The notes below the pieces were generated by a model. The model did not search any database. It was given only the letters and a program-made list of their open reading frames with translations, and had not been told where the DNA came from. From NCBI GenBank assembly GCA_017984135.1, contig JAGNZZ010000004.1, positions 72,014 through 126,276 of the forward strand: DNA of 54,263 bases, in the 5' to 3' direction. The translations under genes and the position numbers were made by a program. Below are positions 35,546-45,152 of the stretch, in pieces; the first letter of the stretch is position 1, and each line of letters opens with the position of its first letter. This DNA comes from Chitinophagales bacterium (GTDB lineage: Bacteria; Bacteroidota; Bacteroidia; Chitinophagales; JADIYW01).

Positions 35546-36808
35546 CTATTTGCTTCTTATTGCTTCAACAGGATCCAAATTGGCAGCCATGTACGCCGGA
35601 ATAATACCAGCTAAAATGCCAAGGATAAACGAAATGGAAAAAGCAATTATAATATTAGTAATACTTAGTTTAAATTCCATACCACTCGCTTCTGTAGCAA
35701 AATAACACAAAACATACACCAGCAACAAACCTACTATTGCACCCATTAAACATAAGAAAATAGCTTCTAACAAAAACTCTAATAATATATCAGAGCGTTT
35801 AGCACCTAGTGCTTTCTTTATGCCGATTAATGCTTTTCGTTCTGATACACTTACAAACATAATATTGGCAATTCCAAATCCACCAACGATTAACGAAAAA
35901 GCACCAATTACCCATTTGACCATTCCAAGTGAATCAAAAACACTATCAAATCCTTTAGCTATTACACTTAATTGGTTGATAGAAAAATTATCCAATTGTT
36001 TTGGTCTTAATTTTCTTGCAGAACGCATAATTCCAATTAATTCTTGTTGTAGTTCATCTAGTGTAACACCTGGTTTGGTGCTTACTTCAATAGTTTTATC
36101 TACAAAATTATCATTAGTAGAAAAATATAATTCGTAATAATTAATGGGAACAATGACTGCTTTATCAAAATTAAATCCCAATAAATCTTCTCCTTTCTTG
36201 GCAATCACACCAATTACAATAGAAGGTTTTCCATCAATACGCATTTCTAAGCCTACTGGATTTTCAATATTCTTGAATAATTTATCGGCTACATCACCAC
36301 CTATTACACATACATTTAATCCATTTGCAATTTCCATTGACGATAAAAACCGACCATGTGCAATATCTAACTGAAAAACTTTTCCATAATTATCGGAAAC
36401 TGCCGACAAATAGGCTTTATGTGTTTTTATATTTTTATACGACATTTCCGGTGAATTCCTTGGATTTATTTCAAACGTAACCGCTTCAGAAAGTTTTGAT
36501 TTAGACTGAACATATTTATAATTTTCATACTTCACGTTTGGACGCTGAAAATACTTCCACCATGGATAATCACTTGGTCCGTCAAATGTCCAAGCCCATT
36601 TATTTACAAATAAAACATTATCGCCCAAACTATTAATGGACTGATTAATATTATTTTTTAGTGCATCTACCGAAGTTAAAATGGCAATAATGCTGAAAAT
36701 TCCTACTGTAATCCCGAATAGTGATAAAAAAGTACGCAACTTATTCAACCACAATTGCTGAAAAGTTAACTTTAGTGTTTCCAATAAAACAGTAAATAGT
36801 TGTCGCAT
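35546..36808 (-). CDS. MacB/FtsX-like ABC transporter permease
   Basis: A 420-residue permease with the type VII ABC (mechanotransmission) layout: TM1 at ~25-48 (LFGITVGIFSIIAILTSVDA), a large periplasmic MacB_PCD domain (~50-285, with VIGGDVADKLF and VIGVIAKKGEDLLGF), then three TM helices near the C-terminus (VIGAFSLIVGGFGIANIMFVS, LLLEAIFLCLMGAIVGLLLV, FILGILAGIIPAYMAA) and the closing motif LDPVEAIRSK. ERKALIGIKKALGAKRSDI is the coupling helix region. No ATPase gene is adjacent, so its partner lies elsewhere. A -7 box sits 9 bp before the ATG. Confidence 0.9.
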   Translation of the reverse strand: MRQLFTVLLETLKLTFQQLWLNKLRTFLSLFGITVGIFSIIAILTSVDALKNNINQSINSLGDNVLFVNKWAWTFDGPSDYPWWKYFQRPNVKYENYKYVQSKSKLSEAVTFEINPRNSPEMSYKNIKTHKAYLSAVSDNYGKVFQLDIAHGRFLSSMEIANGLNVCVIGGDVADKLFKNIENPVGLEMRIDGKPSIVIGVIAKKGEDLLGFNFDKAVIVPINYYELYFSTNDNFVDKTIEVSTKPGVTLDELQQELIGIMRSARKLRPKQLDNFSINQLSVIAKGFDSVFDSLGMVKWVIGAFSLIVGGFGIANIMFVSVSERKALIGIKKALGAKRSDILLEFLLEAIFLCLMGAIVGLLLVYVLCYFATEASGMEFKLSITNIIIAFSISFILGILAGIIPAYMAANLDPVEAIRSK

Positions 36809-36817
36809 ACTCTTTTA

Positions 36818-36825
36818 CAAATTTA
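36818..36825 (-). promoter_or_regulatory. -7 promoter box of the MacB-like permease
   Basis: TAAATTTG on the minus strand, 9 bp before the start codon; it predicts a leaderless or near-leaderless transcript. Confidence 0.45.
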
Positions 36826-36847
36826 ATCAAATAAAAATATCAGTCGG

Positions 36848-36878
36848 TTGTATTTTGCTAATCTTACAACTATCTTTG
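36848..36878 (+). promoter_or_regulatory. Consensus Bacteroidota promoter of queA
   Basis: TTG (36848-36850), exactly 20 bp, then TATCTTTG (36871-36878). The predicted start near 36883 leaves a leader of about 65 nt before ATG 36950. I see no riboswitch-like pairing in it. Confidence 0.8.
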
Positions 36879-36949
36879 CAACTGATTTTAAACTTTTTTC
36901 ATTTAAATAGGTTTAAAACTATTATTCCGTAAAATAATAACTACACATA

Positions 36950-37999
36950 ATGAAACTTTCTCAATTCGACTTCGAACTTCCAAAAGAAAAAATTGCCTTA
37001 TATCCATCCAAACAACGTGATGAATGTAAACTCATGGTGGTACATCGCAAATCTGGAAAAATTGAACACAAAATTTTCAAGAATGTATTAGACTATTTTG
37101 ATGATGGAGATGTGATGGTCGTTAACAATACCAAAGTGTTTCCTGCAAGAATGTATGGTACAAAAGAAAAAACTGGTGCCAAAATAGAGGTGTTTTTATT
37201 AAGAGAACTCAACCATGAATTGCGTTTGTGGGATGTACTTGTAGATCCAGCACGAAAAATTCGTGTAGGCAATAAATTATATTTTGGTGACGATGATTTA
37301 GTGGCTGAAGTAGTGGATAATACCACTTCTCGAGGAAGAACCATCCGCTTTTTGTTTGATGGAAGTGACGATGCATTCAGGGCTGTATTAGACAAATTAG
37401 GCAATACTCCATTGCCAAAGTATATTAAAAGAGAACCAGAAGAATCTGATAAAGAAAACTATCAAACCGTTTTTGCTAGCCAAGAAGGTGCCGTTGCTGC
37501 GCCAACAGCAGGCTTACACTTCAGCCGAGAACTAATGAAACGATTAGAATTAAAAGGCGTAGATTTTGCTCAACTAACCTTACATATTGGTCTAGGTACT
37601 TTCCGTTCTATTGATGTGGAAGATTTATCCAAACACAAAATGGATGCAGAATATTTTAAAATAGATGAAAGATGTTCTAAAATAGTAAATCGAGCCATTC
37701 AAAAAGGAAAAAATGTTTGTGCTGTTGGAACCACATCCATGCGCTCTGTTGAAACTGCTGTATCGGCTGAAGGTTTATTAAAACCAATGGAAGGTTGGAC
37801 GAACTTATTCATACATCCACCTTACGATTTTAGTATTGCGAATAGCATGATTACGAATTTCCATGTTCCTAAATCAAGCTTAATTATTATGATTTCTGCT
37901 TTTGCCGGCTATGAATTAACGATGGAAGCATACCAAAAAGCAATGGAAAAGAAATATAATTTCTTTTCTTATGGTGATGCTATGTTGGTAATCGACTAA
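36950..37999 (+). CDS. queA: S-adenosylmethionine:tRNA ribosyltransferase-isomerase
   Basis: Adds the epoxycyclopentanediol moiety of queuosine: it transfers and isomerises the ribosyl part of SAM onto preQ1-34 tRNA, giving epoxyqueuosine. The 349 residues contain [79 protein letters not shown] and [10 protein letters not shown], all family signatures, at the normal length. It is preceded by a strong consensus promoter and followed by a terminator, so it is monocistronic. It acts after Tgt in the same pathway. Confidence 0.96.
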   Translation: MKLSQFDFELPKEKIALYPSKQRDECKLMVVHRKSGKIEHKIFKNVLDYFDDGDVMVVNNTKVFPARMYGTKEKTGAKIEVFLLRELNHELRLWDVLVDPARKIRVGNKLYFGDDDLVAEVVDNTTSRGRTIRFLFDGSDDAFRAVLDKLGNTPLPKYIKREPEESDKENYQTVFASQEGAVAAPTAGLHFSRELMKRLELKGVDFAQLTLHIGLGTFRSIDVEDLSKHKMDAEYFKIDERCSKIVNRAIQKGKNVCAVGTTSMRSVETAVSAEGLLKPMEGWTNLFIHPPYDFSIANSMITNFHVPKSSLIIMISAFAGYELTMEAYQKAMEKKYNFFSYGDAMLVID

Positions 38000-38024
38000 T
38001 CAATATCTTTTAAATAATTACAAG

Positions 38025-38052
38025 CCTCAACAATAATGTTGAGGTTTTTTTT
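38025..38052 (+). terminator. Rho-independent terminator after queA
   Basis: 7-bp stem CCTCAAC / GTTGAGG, loop AATAAT, then T8. Confidence 0.88.
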
Positions 38053-38089
38053 ATGGATAAATCCATTTAACTTTATATAAAACTAGGTC

Positions 38090-39007
38090 ATGAAAATTAA
38101 AAAATTTAATTGCATACAATGTGGTGCTCCAAAAATAAATCCATATTCATCGCCCTATATTGTTTGCGATTTCTGTGGAGCTTTTACAGACATTGATTTT
38201 GAACAAGGTTTAGAAGCTTGGAATAAAAATCCAAAACGCACACAAAAATATAGCTCTGAAAAAATAATTTTTGAAACCAAACTTGCTGAACTTTTAGGAA
38301 AAAATAACAAAGAAAACTATTCAAAAGTTCAAAAGGAATATTGGGATTTTTACTACAAAATTTATCCGGAATATTTACCACCAAGTATAAATACAACAGA
38401 AAAATACCAATTATATTTAGATGTTTGTGCTACAAGTTCTACGTATTATGCTTTTGATCCAAATTGGTCAAAAAAAGCAGGTGAACAAGCTCTACTACAA
38501 CAAAGCATCGCCTATTCTGCAGAAGATGGCAAGACCTATGCCGATACCGAATCTTTCTTTAATCTTTGTAATTTTTTCATGAATTATATTAGAGAATCAT
38601 TTACTGATTTTTATAGCAATCCAGATTATAAAATTATGTTGGATTTACTGCCACCTGATGTTCATTTTAAACTAAAAATGTCCATGTTTGTGCAAGCTTG
38701 GATACCATATTTGCGACCTAAAGATGCAAAAATGCTATTAGAAAAAACCGGATTTAGTGCTGAGTATGTCGCCATTCAAGTTATGGATGGGGAAAATCAA
38801 AATTGTCAATTTTGCCAACAAGCTATTTTTGTTCCCAATGGTTCTTATAAAGTGATGTGTGAACACTGTTTAAAAGTCAATGATATTACATCCATCTTCT
38901 CCTGTATTTCATGTGGTTTGGAAAATCAAGTGCCTCAGAATCCGGCGAAGCCTATTAATTGCATTTCTTGTGGAACTGAAAACCGATTAGTAAAAGCTTG
39001 GATTTAA
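38090..39007 (+). CDS. Uncharacterised protein with three C4 zinc-ribbon motifs
   Basis: A 305-residue protein that I do not recognise. One CxxC...CxxC zinc ribbon lies at the N-terminus (Cys8/11/26/29) and two at the C-terminus (Cys239/242/257/260 and Cys272/275/291/294). Between them (~40-235) is a mainly helical, aromatic-rich domain (YWDFYYKIYPEYLPPSI, FFNLCNFFMNYIRESFTDFY, LPPDVHFKLKMSMFVQAWIPYL). There is no signal peptide or membrane segment, so it is probably cytosolic. Zinc ribbons suggest nucleic-acid or protein binding, but no function can be assigned. It stands alone between queA (same strand) and purD (convergent). Confidence 0.75.
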   Translation: MKIKKFNCIQCGAPKINPYSSPYIVCDFCGAFTDIDFEQGLEAWNKNPKRTQKYSSEKIIFETKLAELLGKNNKENYSKVQKEYWDFYYKIYPEYLPPSINTTEKYQLYLDVCATSSTYYAFDPNWSKKAGEQALLQQSIAYSAEDGKTYADTESFFNLCNFFMNYIRESFTDFYSNPDYKIMLDLLPPDVHFKLKMSMFVQAWIPYLRPKDAKMLLEKTGFSAEYVAIQVMDGENQNCQFCQQAIFVPNGSYKVMCEHCLKVNDITSIFSCISCGLENQVPQNPAKPINCISCGTENRLVKAWI

Positions 39008-39085
39008 TACTATCTAAATACAATTGATGTAAAAGATAATTATCCTTGACAATTCAGTACACAGCATGTAACTAATTGGAGTTAT

Positions 39086-40360
39086 TTATAAATCGAATCC
39101 AATATCTTTTCTATAATATTTATTTTCAAAAGAAATTTTTGCAGCATTTTTATTGGAAATTTTCAAGGCTTCTTTCCAATCATCATGTAATGACGTAACC
39201 GCTAACACACGACCGCCATTTGTAACCAAATCTCCATCGTTATTTATTGTGGTACCGCAATGAAATACGAATGAATCTTTAATTTCATGGATGCCTGATA
39301 TAATTTTACCCTTTTCAAATTCTTCAGGATAACCACCACTTGCCAGAATGATGGTAGTGGCGGCACGCTTATCAATAATTAATTCAGTAGATGACAAATG
39401 ATTTTCGATGGTTGCCATAAACAATTCAACTAAATCATTTTGAATTCTTGGAAATACAGCTTCTGTTTCCGGATCGCCCATTCTACAATTGTATTCCACT
39501 ACTTTTAGTTCACCAGTTTTTAAGTACATCAACCCAACATATACTATACCAGTGTATTCAATTTCATCTTTTTGAAATCCTGTGATAGTGGGTTGTACAA
39601 TGGTTTCTTCTACCACTTGCATCATAGCTTGTGTAACAAAAGAAGGTGGCGAAACAGCGCCCATTCCACCGGTGTTTAAGCCAGTATCATTTTCTCCAAT
39701 TCTTTTATAATCTTTGGCAGTTGGTAATATTTTATATTCAGTTCCATTGGTCAACACAAAAACTGAAAACTCAATGCCGTCCATAAATTCTTCTATCACC
39801 ACTTTGGCACTTGCATCGCCAAATTTACCATCCAGCATTTGTTTAAATTCTGATTTTGCTTCTTCTATTGATGTACAAATCAAAACACCTTTTCCGGCTG
39901 CCAGTCCATCTGCTTTTAGCACAATAGGTGTTTGTTGTTGTTCTATGTAGGACAATCCTTCATTTAGTGTTTGCTGTGTAAACTCTGCATACGCAGCCGT
40001 TGGAATGCCATGTTTTATCATAAATGCTTTTGAAAAAGCTTTACTGCCTTCTAATTGTGCTCCTAATTTAGAAGGGCCAAAAACTGGAATATTTTTTAAA
40101 TCTTCATCGTGTTTAAAAAAATCAAAAACACCTTCTACCAAAGGCACTTCGGGACCAACCACCACTAATTGAATGGCATTTTCTAGCACTATTTTTTTAA
40201 TTCCATTAAAATCAGTTGCGCTACAATTTATGTTGATGCCTAGTTGTGCGGTTCCTGGACTTCCAGGAGCAATAAACAATTGAGTGCATTGTTTGCTTTG
40301 CACCAATTTTTGTGCAAATGCATGCTCTCTTCCTCCAGAACCTAATAATAAAATATGCAT
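39086..40360 (-). CDS. purD: Phosphoribosylamine-glycine ligase
   Basis: Second step of de novo purine synthesis: 5-phosphoribosylamine + glycine + ATP to GAR. The 424 residues start with the PurD N-domain (HILLLGSGGREHAFAQKLV, APGSPGTAQLG, VVGPEVPLVEG), then the ATP-grasp region (GSKAFSKAFMIKHGIPTAAY, PIVLKADGLAAGKGVLIC, VVIEEFMDGIEFSVFVL, NTGGMGAVSPP) and the metal/substrate motif VVEYNCRMGDPETEAVFPR, with the C-domain ASGGYPEEFEKG. It lies 14 bp downstream of the phosphohexomutase gene on the same strand, so they are likely co-transcribed. No other purine genes are in the window. Confidence 0.96.
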   Translation of the reverse strand: MHILLLGSGGREHAFAQKLVQSKQCTQLFIAPGSPGTAQLGININCSATDFNGIKKIVLENAIQLVVVGPEVPLVEGVFDFFKHDEDLKNIPVFGPSKLGAQLEGSKAFSKAFMIKHGIPTAAYAEFTQQTLNEGLSYIEQQQTPIVLKADGLAAGKGVLICTSIEEAKSEFKQMLDGKFGDASAKVVIEEFMDGIEFSVFVLTNGTEYKILPTAKDYKRIGENDTGLNTGGMGAVSPPSFVTQAMMQVVEETIVQPTITGFQKDEIEYTGIVYVGLMYLKTGELKVVEYNCRMGDPETEAVFPRIQNDLVELFMATIENHLSSTELIIDKRAATTIILASGGYPEEFEKGKIISGIHEIKDSFVFHCGTTINNDGDLVTNGGRVLAVTSLHDDWKEALKISNKNAAKISFENKYYRKDIGFDL

Positions 40361-40374
40361 AATTAAGTTTGTTT

Positions 40375-41775
40375 TTAGCCTAACAAGGTTGCTTTTACTG
40401 TATCTAATAAATCAATTACGGCAGTTCTATCTTTTGCTTGTCCATACACGCGCAATACTGGTTCTGTACCGGAAGCTCGAATCATTGTCCAAGCACCATC
40501 TGGCAAGAAATATTTCCAACCATCTATTGCTTCTGTACGTTCGATAGTATATTTTCCAAAGTTTTTATACGCATCATTTTTACAATTTTCAATTACTTTT
40601 TGTTTCACCGCTTCGGTGATATGCAAATCATATCTATCATAATCAAAAGTACCAACTATTGCATACACTTCTTGAATTAATTCTTGTATGGTTTTACCCG
40701 TTTTTGCTATAAATTCCATTAAGACTAATGCCATCCAAACGCCATCTCGTTCTGGAATATGTCCTTTTATAGCAATGCCTCCACTTTCTTCGCCACCCAC
40801 TAAAACATCTTCGTTAACCATTATCTCGCAAACATATTTAAATCCAACAGGTGTTACTTCGCATGGTAAATTATAAGCATCACAAAGCAACTTTACTTTA
40901 TCTGAAACAGTAAATGAAATAGCCACTTTTCCGTTTAATCCCTTGTATTTATGCAAATAATGGATGAGCAATAAAATAACATGATGTGAGTCGATAAAAT
41001 TTCCATCACTATCATAACAACCAATTCTATCCGCATCTCCATCGTTGGCAAATCCAAAGTGAATGTCTGTAGAATTTTTAATTAGATTGGAAAACTCTAA
41101 TAAATTTTTATGTAATGGCTCTGGAGCTTGTCCGTTAAAACTTGGATTTTCTTCGCAATGTAGATATACTAGATTAGTAGGCAATAATCGCTTTGTTATT
41201 TTTTGACCAGCGCCATACATGGCATCATAACCAAAAGTCATTCCAGAATTTCGGATTGCATTCATATCAAAAGAAGCTTCTACATGATTGAAGTACATGG
41301 TTTCCATATCTACATATTCCAATAAATTTTTAACTTGCAGTTCTTCTAATGTTATAGTTGGAATGTTTGTTTTTTCAGGAATTAATGCTTCCACTTTGGC
41401 GATATCTGCCGGTGTGGTAGGACCACCATAATTGGATTTTAATTTAAATCCATTGTAGCTTGGTGGATTGTGTGATGCCGTGATAACCACGCCGGCAGTC
41501 GTGTTTAATTTCACACAAGCTAAGGAAATCATTGGCGTAGCGCAAATACCTTTGTGAGCATATACTTTTACGCCTTCACTACACAATACTTTGATGGCTG
41601 TTTCAGTGAACAGTGAACCACCAAAACGGCAATCGTGTCCGATGGAAATGGAAGGGTTTTGGGATATAGATTTCACCCAAAGAGCTGTAGCGTATGCTAC
41701 TCTTGCTACATTATCAGTGGTAAATTCTTGTGCAATGATGGCACGCCAACCATCTGTTCCAAATTTTATTTGCAT
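40375..41775 (-). CDS. Phosphoglucomutase/phosphomannomutase family enzyme
   Basis: Alpha-D-phosphohexomutase that interconverts hexose 1- and 6-phosphates. The 466 residues have all four active-site motifs: phosphoserine loop VVITASHNPPSYNG, metal loop NDGDADRIG, sugar loop VGGEESGGIAIKGHIPERDG and phosphate loop MIRASGTEPVLRVYG. FGTDGWRAIIAQEFT is the family start. The loop sequences do not separate glucose from mannose substrates (it does not look like GlmM), so no symbol is given. It is the first gene of a probable two-gene unit with purD. Confidence 0.9.
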   Translation of the reverse strand: MQIKFGTDGWRAIIAQEFTTDNVARVAYATALWVKSISQNPSISIGHDCRFGGSLFTETAIKVLCSEGVKVYAHKGICATPMISLACVKLNTTAGVVITASHNPPSYNGFKLKSNYGGPTTPADIAKVEALIPEKTNIPTITLEELQVKNLLEYVDMETMYFNHVEASFDMNAIRNSGMTFGYDAMYGAGQKITKRLLPTNLVYLHCEENPSFNGQAPEPLHKNLLEFSNLIKNSTDIHFGFANDGDADRIGCYDSDGNFIDSHHVILLLIHYLHKYKGLNGKVAISFTVSDKVKLLCDAYNLPCEVTPVGFKYVCEIMVNEDVLVGGEESGGIAIKGHIPERDGVWMALVLMEFIAKTGKTIQELIQEVYAIVGTFDYDRYDLHITEAVKQKVIENCKNDAYKNFGKYTIERTEAIDGWKYFLPDGAWTMIRASGTEPVLRVYGQAKDRTAVIDLLDTVKATLLG

Positions 41776-41894
41776 GTGTACATTTTATTCCTGTAAAGGT
41801 AAAAATTTATACAGTAATGCCATTGAAATAAACTTAAATTTTAGGTTTATTTTTTTGATGAAAATTAAACCAATGTATATTTAATGTGTTTATT

Positions 41895-44321
41895 TTAATT
41901 ACCAATTCTACTTTTTTCCGCTTCATTACTTTTAATGTTTTGTGTGTTTTTAAATTTCTTTCCTTTTTGGAAATTATAACTCACACTTAGACTAAAAAAA
42001 CGTGAACTCCATTTATTCCTTGAAATAGAATTTACATTGAAATAATTAGTATTGAAATTGAAATTTTTAGTTCCAAAAATATCATTTCCGGCTAGTCGAA
42101 TCTTCAATCGTTTATCTAAAAAAGATTTGGAAATGGAAATATTGACCATTCCATCGCTTTTCATGATATCAGTAGCATCATAAAATGGTGAGGTATAAAA
42201 TGCAAAAACATTTATCATAAAATCTTTAGGTAAAATAAAAGTGTTATCTAAGGCAATATAAAATTTATGTGAGGTGACTACAAAAGGCAAATCATTGACT
42301 ACAGAATTATACTTAAAAAAAGTGTATTGTGCATTATAAGAAATGGTCCACCATTTAAATAAATCTTTATTGATATTTACTCCAAGGTTTAAGTTGTTTC
42401 GCACTTTGAAATTGGATGCTTTATAGGTAGAAATATTAGTGCTGTCATCTTGAAATACTAAATGCGTATAATTATTATTTAAATTCTCATGGCCTATAAA
42501 AAAACTATATGCATTTTTATACGTATAGGTGAACTCCGTGATGTTGGAATATTGTGATTTAAGGTTTTCATTTCCTGTCCAAATAGAATATGGGCTTAAA
42601 TAAAATTGAAATGGATTTAGGTCGTTATAATCCGGACGCTTAATTTTTCTACTAAAATTCATATTAATGCTATGTTTCTCTCCAATGCTTTTTTGAATAA
42701 ATAAGCTTGGAAAAAAATCTACATAATGGCGTTTTGTAATTGAATTTAGCGTGATAGAATGTTGATTGGTATTCGTTTGTTCTATACGTAACCCTAAGTT
42801 GGTGCTCCAGCCTTTTTTCCAAGCTTTACTCCACGTTCCAAAAATGGCATTAATGTTTTCTATGTATTGGAATTTATTGGATTTTGAACTGTCTAACACA
42901 TAATCTGAACCCGCCAAATTATTGTATTGAATATCGTTGGTGGTTTTTGTCCAAGTAAATTTAACACCAAACTCAACAGCATGTTCTTTTTTTAAGGGTT
43001 TATTATAATTTAATTGTGCGGTATGTAAATTAACGATATATGGATTGGATTGTGTAAAATCAAGATGTGGAATGACTTGTTCGTTTTCCAATGAATCAAA
43101 ATAACCCATATTTAAATGGCTCTTGGTACGCAATGAAGAATACGTATAATCATAAACGAATTCCAACATGCTACCAAGTGTATCTAATTGGCTTCTATAG
43201 TTGAAATTAAAAGATGGAGAAAGGCCTTGCGCATTCGTATGATTATTCGTTTTTTGGATAGAATTAAATGGTTCATCGACTATAAATTTATCATACACAT
43301 TCATCGTTGAAATGGAATTACCAGTGTTTTTATTTTGAAAAACTTCAGTACCTATTCCTATGTTGTTTTTATCATTAATGGCATATTTTAAGTTTAAATT
43401 AGCATAATGACCAATTGATTTTTCTCTATCATTCGCGGTTTCATCAAAGCGAACTATATTAGAATCGCTTGTAAAATCTCTACGAAAAACACCTTTGTGA
43501 TAGCTATTATTAAACCCAAAATTATAGTTGGCACCAATGGTTAATTTTTTATGATTGACATTAATATTAAACCCAACATCTGTGCTTGAATATTTATTTT
43601 GGCGATAATTGGCATACACGGAACCATTCACACCTGATTTTTGGTTTGACTTTAATTGAATTTCTAAAACACCACCTTTTGATTCAGCATCGTAGCGTGC
43701 TGATGGATTACTGACTACATCTATCTTTTTTACATTCGAACTTTGAATGGATTTTAGAAGTGTTGCTAATTGTTCCACGTTGAGCTGTTCCACTTTTCCA
43801 TTTATTTTCACTTGCACTTCTGATTTTCCATTAATTCTAATTTGATCATTTCCACTTATTGTAACGCCTGGTACAGAACGCAATAAATCAAAAATATTTT
43901 CTCCATCTGCTTTTGTACTATTTTCCACATTAAACACTACTCTATCTGCTTTTCGTTCTATTGTTGGTTTGGTAGATGCAATGACAACGCCATTTAAAAC
44001 AGTTTCATTTAATTTTAATTCTATTGATTTTAGATCTATTTCTTTAGCATCTTCAATATAAATAGACTGAATGGTATCTGTTTTATAGCCCACATATAAA
44101 ATTTCTAAAAAATAATTATCCGATGAAAGATTGGAAATAGAAAAGTAGCCATTACTATCCGTAGTGGTGCCATTTAAATAAGAAGCGTTATTTGATTTAT
44201 GTAAAATAATATTGGCAAATTCAATTGGATTTTTTTGATTATCTATTATCACGCCAGAAATTGAATTTCCAAAAACTGCAATAACATAAAACAAAAAACT
44301 TAGAGACAATAAAAATCGCAT
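41895..44321 (-). CDS. TonB-receptor-like outer-membrane beta-barrel protein with CarboxypepD_reg N-domain
   Basis: An 808-residue outer-membrane protein. Signal peptide (MRFLLSLSFLFYVIAVFG), then a carboxypeptidase-regulatory-like beta-sandwich (~19-105: SGVIIDNQKNPIEFANIIL, YFSISNLSSDNYFLEILYVGYKT). A plug-like segment follows (~105-215: ENIFDLLRSVPGVTISGNDQIRINGKSEVQVKINGK), then ~590 residues of beta-barrel (YANYRQNKYSSTDVGFNINV, NMNFSRKIKRPDYNDLNPF). The plug pattern is that of the outer membrane beta-barrel family of Bacteroidota. No SusD partner gene lies nearby, and the transported substrate is unknown. The last 24 residues are charged, beyond the barrel. Confidence 0.9.
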   Translation of the reverse strand: MRFLLSLSFLFYVIAVFGNSISGVIIDNQKNPIEFANIILHKSNNASYLNGTTTDSNGYFSISNLSSDNYFLEILYVGYKTDTIQSIYIEDAKEIDLKSIELKLNETVLNGVVIASTKPTIERKADRVVFNVENSTKADGENIFDLLRSVPGVTISGNDQIRINGKSEVQVKINGKVEQLNVEQLATLLKSIQSSNVKKIDVVSNPSARYDAESKGGVLEIQLKSNQKSGVNGSVYANYRQNKYSSTDVGFNINVNHKKLTIGANYNFGFNNSYHKGVFRRDFTSDSNIVRFDETANDREKSIGHYANLNLKYAINDKNNIGIGTEVFQNKNTGNSISTMNVYDKFIVDEPFNSIQKTNNHTNAQGLSPSFNFNYRSQLDTLGSMLEFVYDYTYSSLRTKSHLNMGYFDSLENEQVIPHLDFTQSNPYIVNLHTAQLNYNKPLKKEHAVEFGVKFTWTKTTNDIQYNNLAGSDYVLDSSKSNKFQYIENINAIFGTWSKAWKKGWSTNLGLRIEQTNTNQHSITLNSITKRHYVDFFPSLFIQKSIGEKHSINMNFSRKIKRPDYNDLNPFQFYLSPYSIWTGNENLKSQYSNITEFTYTYKNAYSFFIGHENLNNNYTHLVFQDDSTNISTYKASNFKVRNNLNLGVNINKDLFKWWTISYNAQYTFFKYNSVVNDLPFVVTSHKFYIALDNTFILPKDFMINVFAFYTSPFYDATDIMKSDGMVNISISKSFLDKRLKIRLAGNDIFGTKNFNFNTNYFNVNSISRNKWSSRFFSLSVSYNFQKGKKFKNTQNIKSNEAEKSRIGN

Positions 44322-44456
44322 AGCTATAGTATTTGAAAAACAATAGGTATTAAAATTGTGCGATTTATTACAGAAGACACATTATTTTTTTTAGGCAAAC
44401 TTAAACTGCAGATGAACAAGTTGGAGTTTATTAACAAAATGGCATAGTTTTTACTT

Positions 44457-44485
44457 TTGTTTATTTAAAAACCAATGTATTTTTG
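44457..44485 (+). promoter_or_regulatory. Promoter of pcm, predicted leaderless
   Basis: TTG (44457-44459), 18 bp, TATTTTTG (44478-44485), then ATG at 44490 only 4 bp further. The expected start is at or next to the A of that ATG. Confidence 0.6.
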
Positions 44486-44489
44486 CAAC

Positions 44490-45137
44490 ATGCAAGACAC
44501 GTTCAGACATCAAGGATTACGTAAAAGATTAGTACAAGAATTAAGAGATTTAGGCATTAAGGATGCAAAAGTATTACAAGCTATTGAAAAAATACCACGC
44601 CATTTTTTTATTGAAGGCACTTTTGAAGAGGATGCGTATGAAAACAAACCGTTTTCAATTGGTCGAGGACAAACCATTTCTAATCCGTTTACAGTTGCCT
44701 ATCAAACTGAATTATTGGAAGTGAAAGCAAATGATAAAATACTAGAAATTGGAACAGGCTCTGGCTATCAAGCAGCAGTATTAGCCGAATTACAAGCAGA
44801 TGTATTCACTATTGAACGCCATCAACCATTACATCATAAAGCAAAAAAAATGTTTGATTTTTTTGAGTATCAAAACATTCAAACTTTTTATGGTGATGGA
44901 TTTAAGGGTTTACCTAACCATGCTCCATTTGATAAAATAATTATTACAGCGGCCGCACCTGAAATACCTAAAATATTATTGACACAACTAAAGATAAATG
45001 GCATTATGGTAGTACCTTTAGGCGATGGCGAAACACAAGAAATGCTAAAAATTACTCGTTTAGATAAAAATGAATTTGAAAAAGAAACTTTTTCAACTTT
45101 TACATTTGTTCCTATGTTAAAAGGAATCGTTGATTAA
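44490..45137 (+). CDS. pcm: Protein-L-isoaspartate O-methyltransferase
   Basis: Repairs isoaspartyl residues in aged proteins by SAM-dependent carboxyl methylation. It has 215 residues from ATG 44490 (MQDTFRHQGLRKRLVQEL). Motifs: PRHFFIEG, PFSIGRGQTISNPFTVAYQTELL (isoaspartyl binding), ILEIGTGSGYQAAVLAEL (SAM motif I), IERHQPLHHKA, YGDGFKGLPNHAPFDKIIITAAAPEIP and GIMVVPLGDG. The frame is open to an ATG at 44475, but that codon precedes the -7 box. It probably shares a transcript with the next gene, 15 bp downstream. Confidence 0.94.
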   Translation: MQDTFRHQGLRKRLVQELRDLGIKDAKVLQAIEKIPRHFFIEGTFEEDAYENKPFSIGRGQTISNPFTVAYQTELLEVKANDKILEIGTGSGYQAAVLAELQADVFTIERHQPLHHKAKKMFDFFEYQNIQTFYGDGFKGLPNHAPFDKIIITAAAPEIPKILLTQLKINGIMVVPLGDGETQEMLKITRLDKNEFEKETFSTFTFVPMLKGIVD

Positions 45138-45152
45138 TAAAATAAAAGAAAA

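Noticed and set aside
41838-41860. Plus-strand hairpin AAATAAAC / GTTTATTT with a T run near 41.85 kb
   Set aside because: No plus-strand gene lies upstream; an AT-only stem is probably chance.
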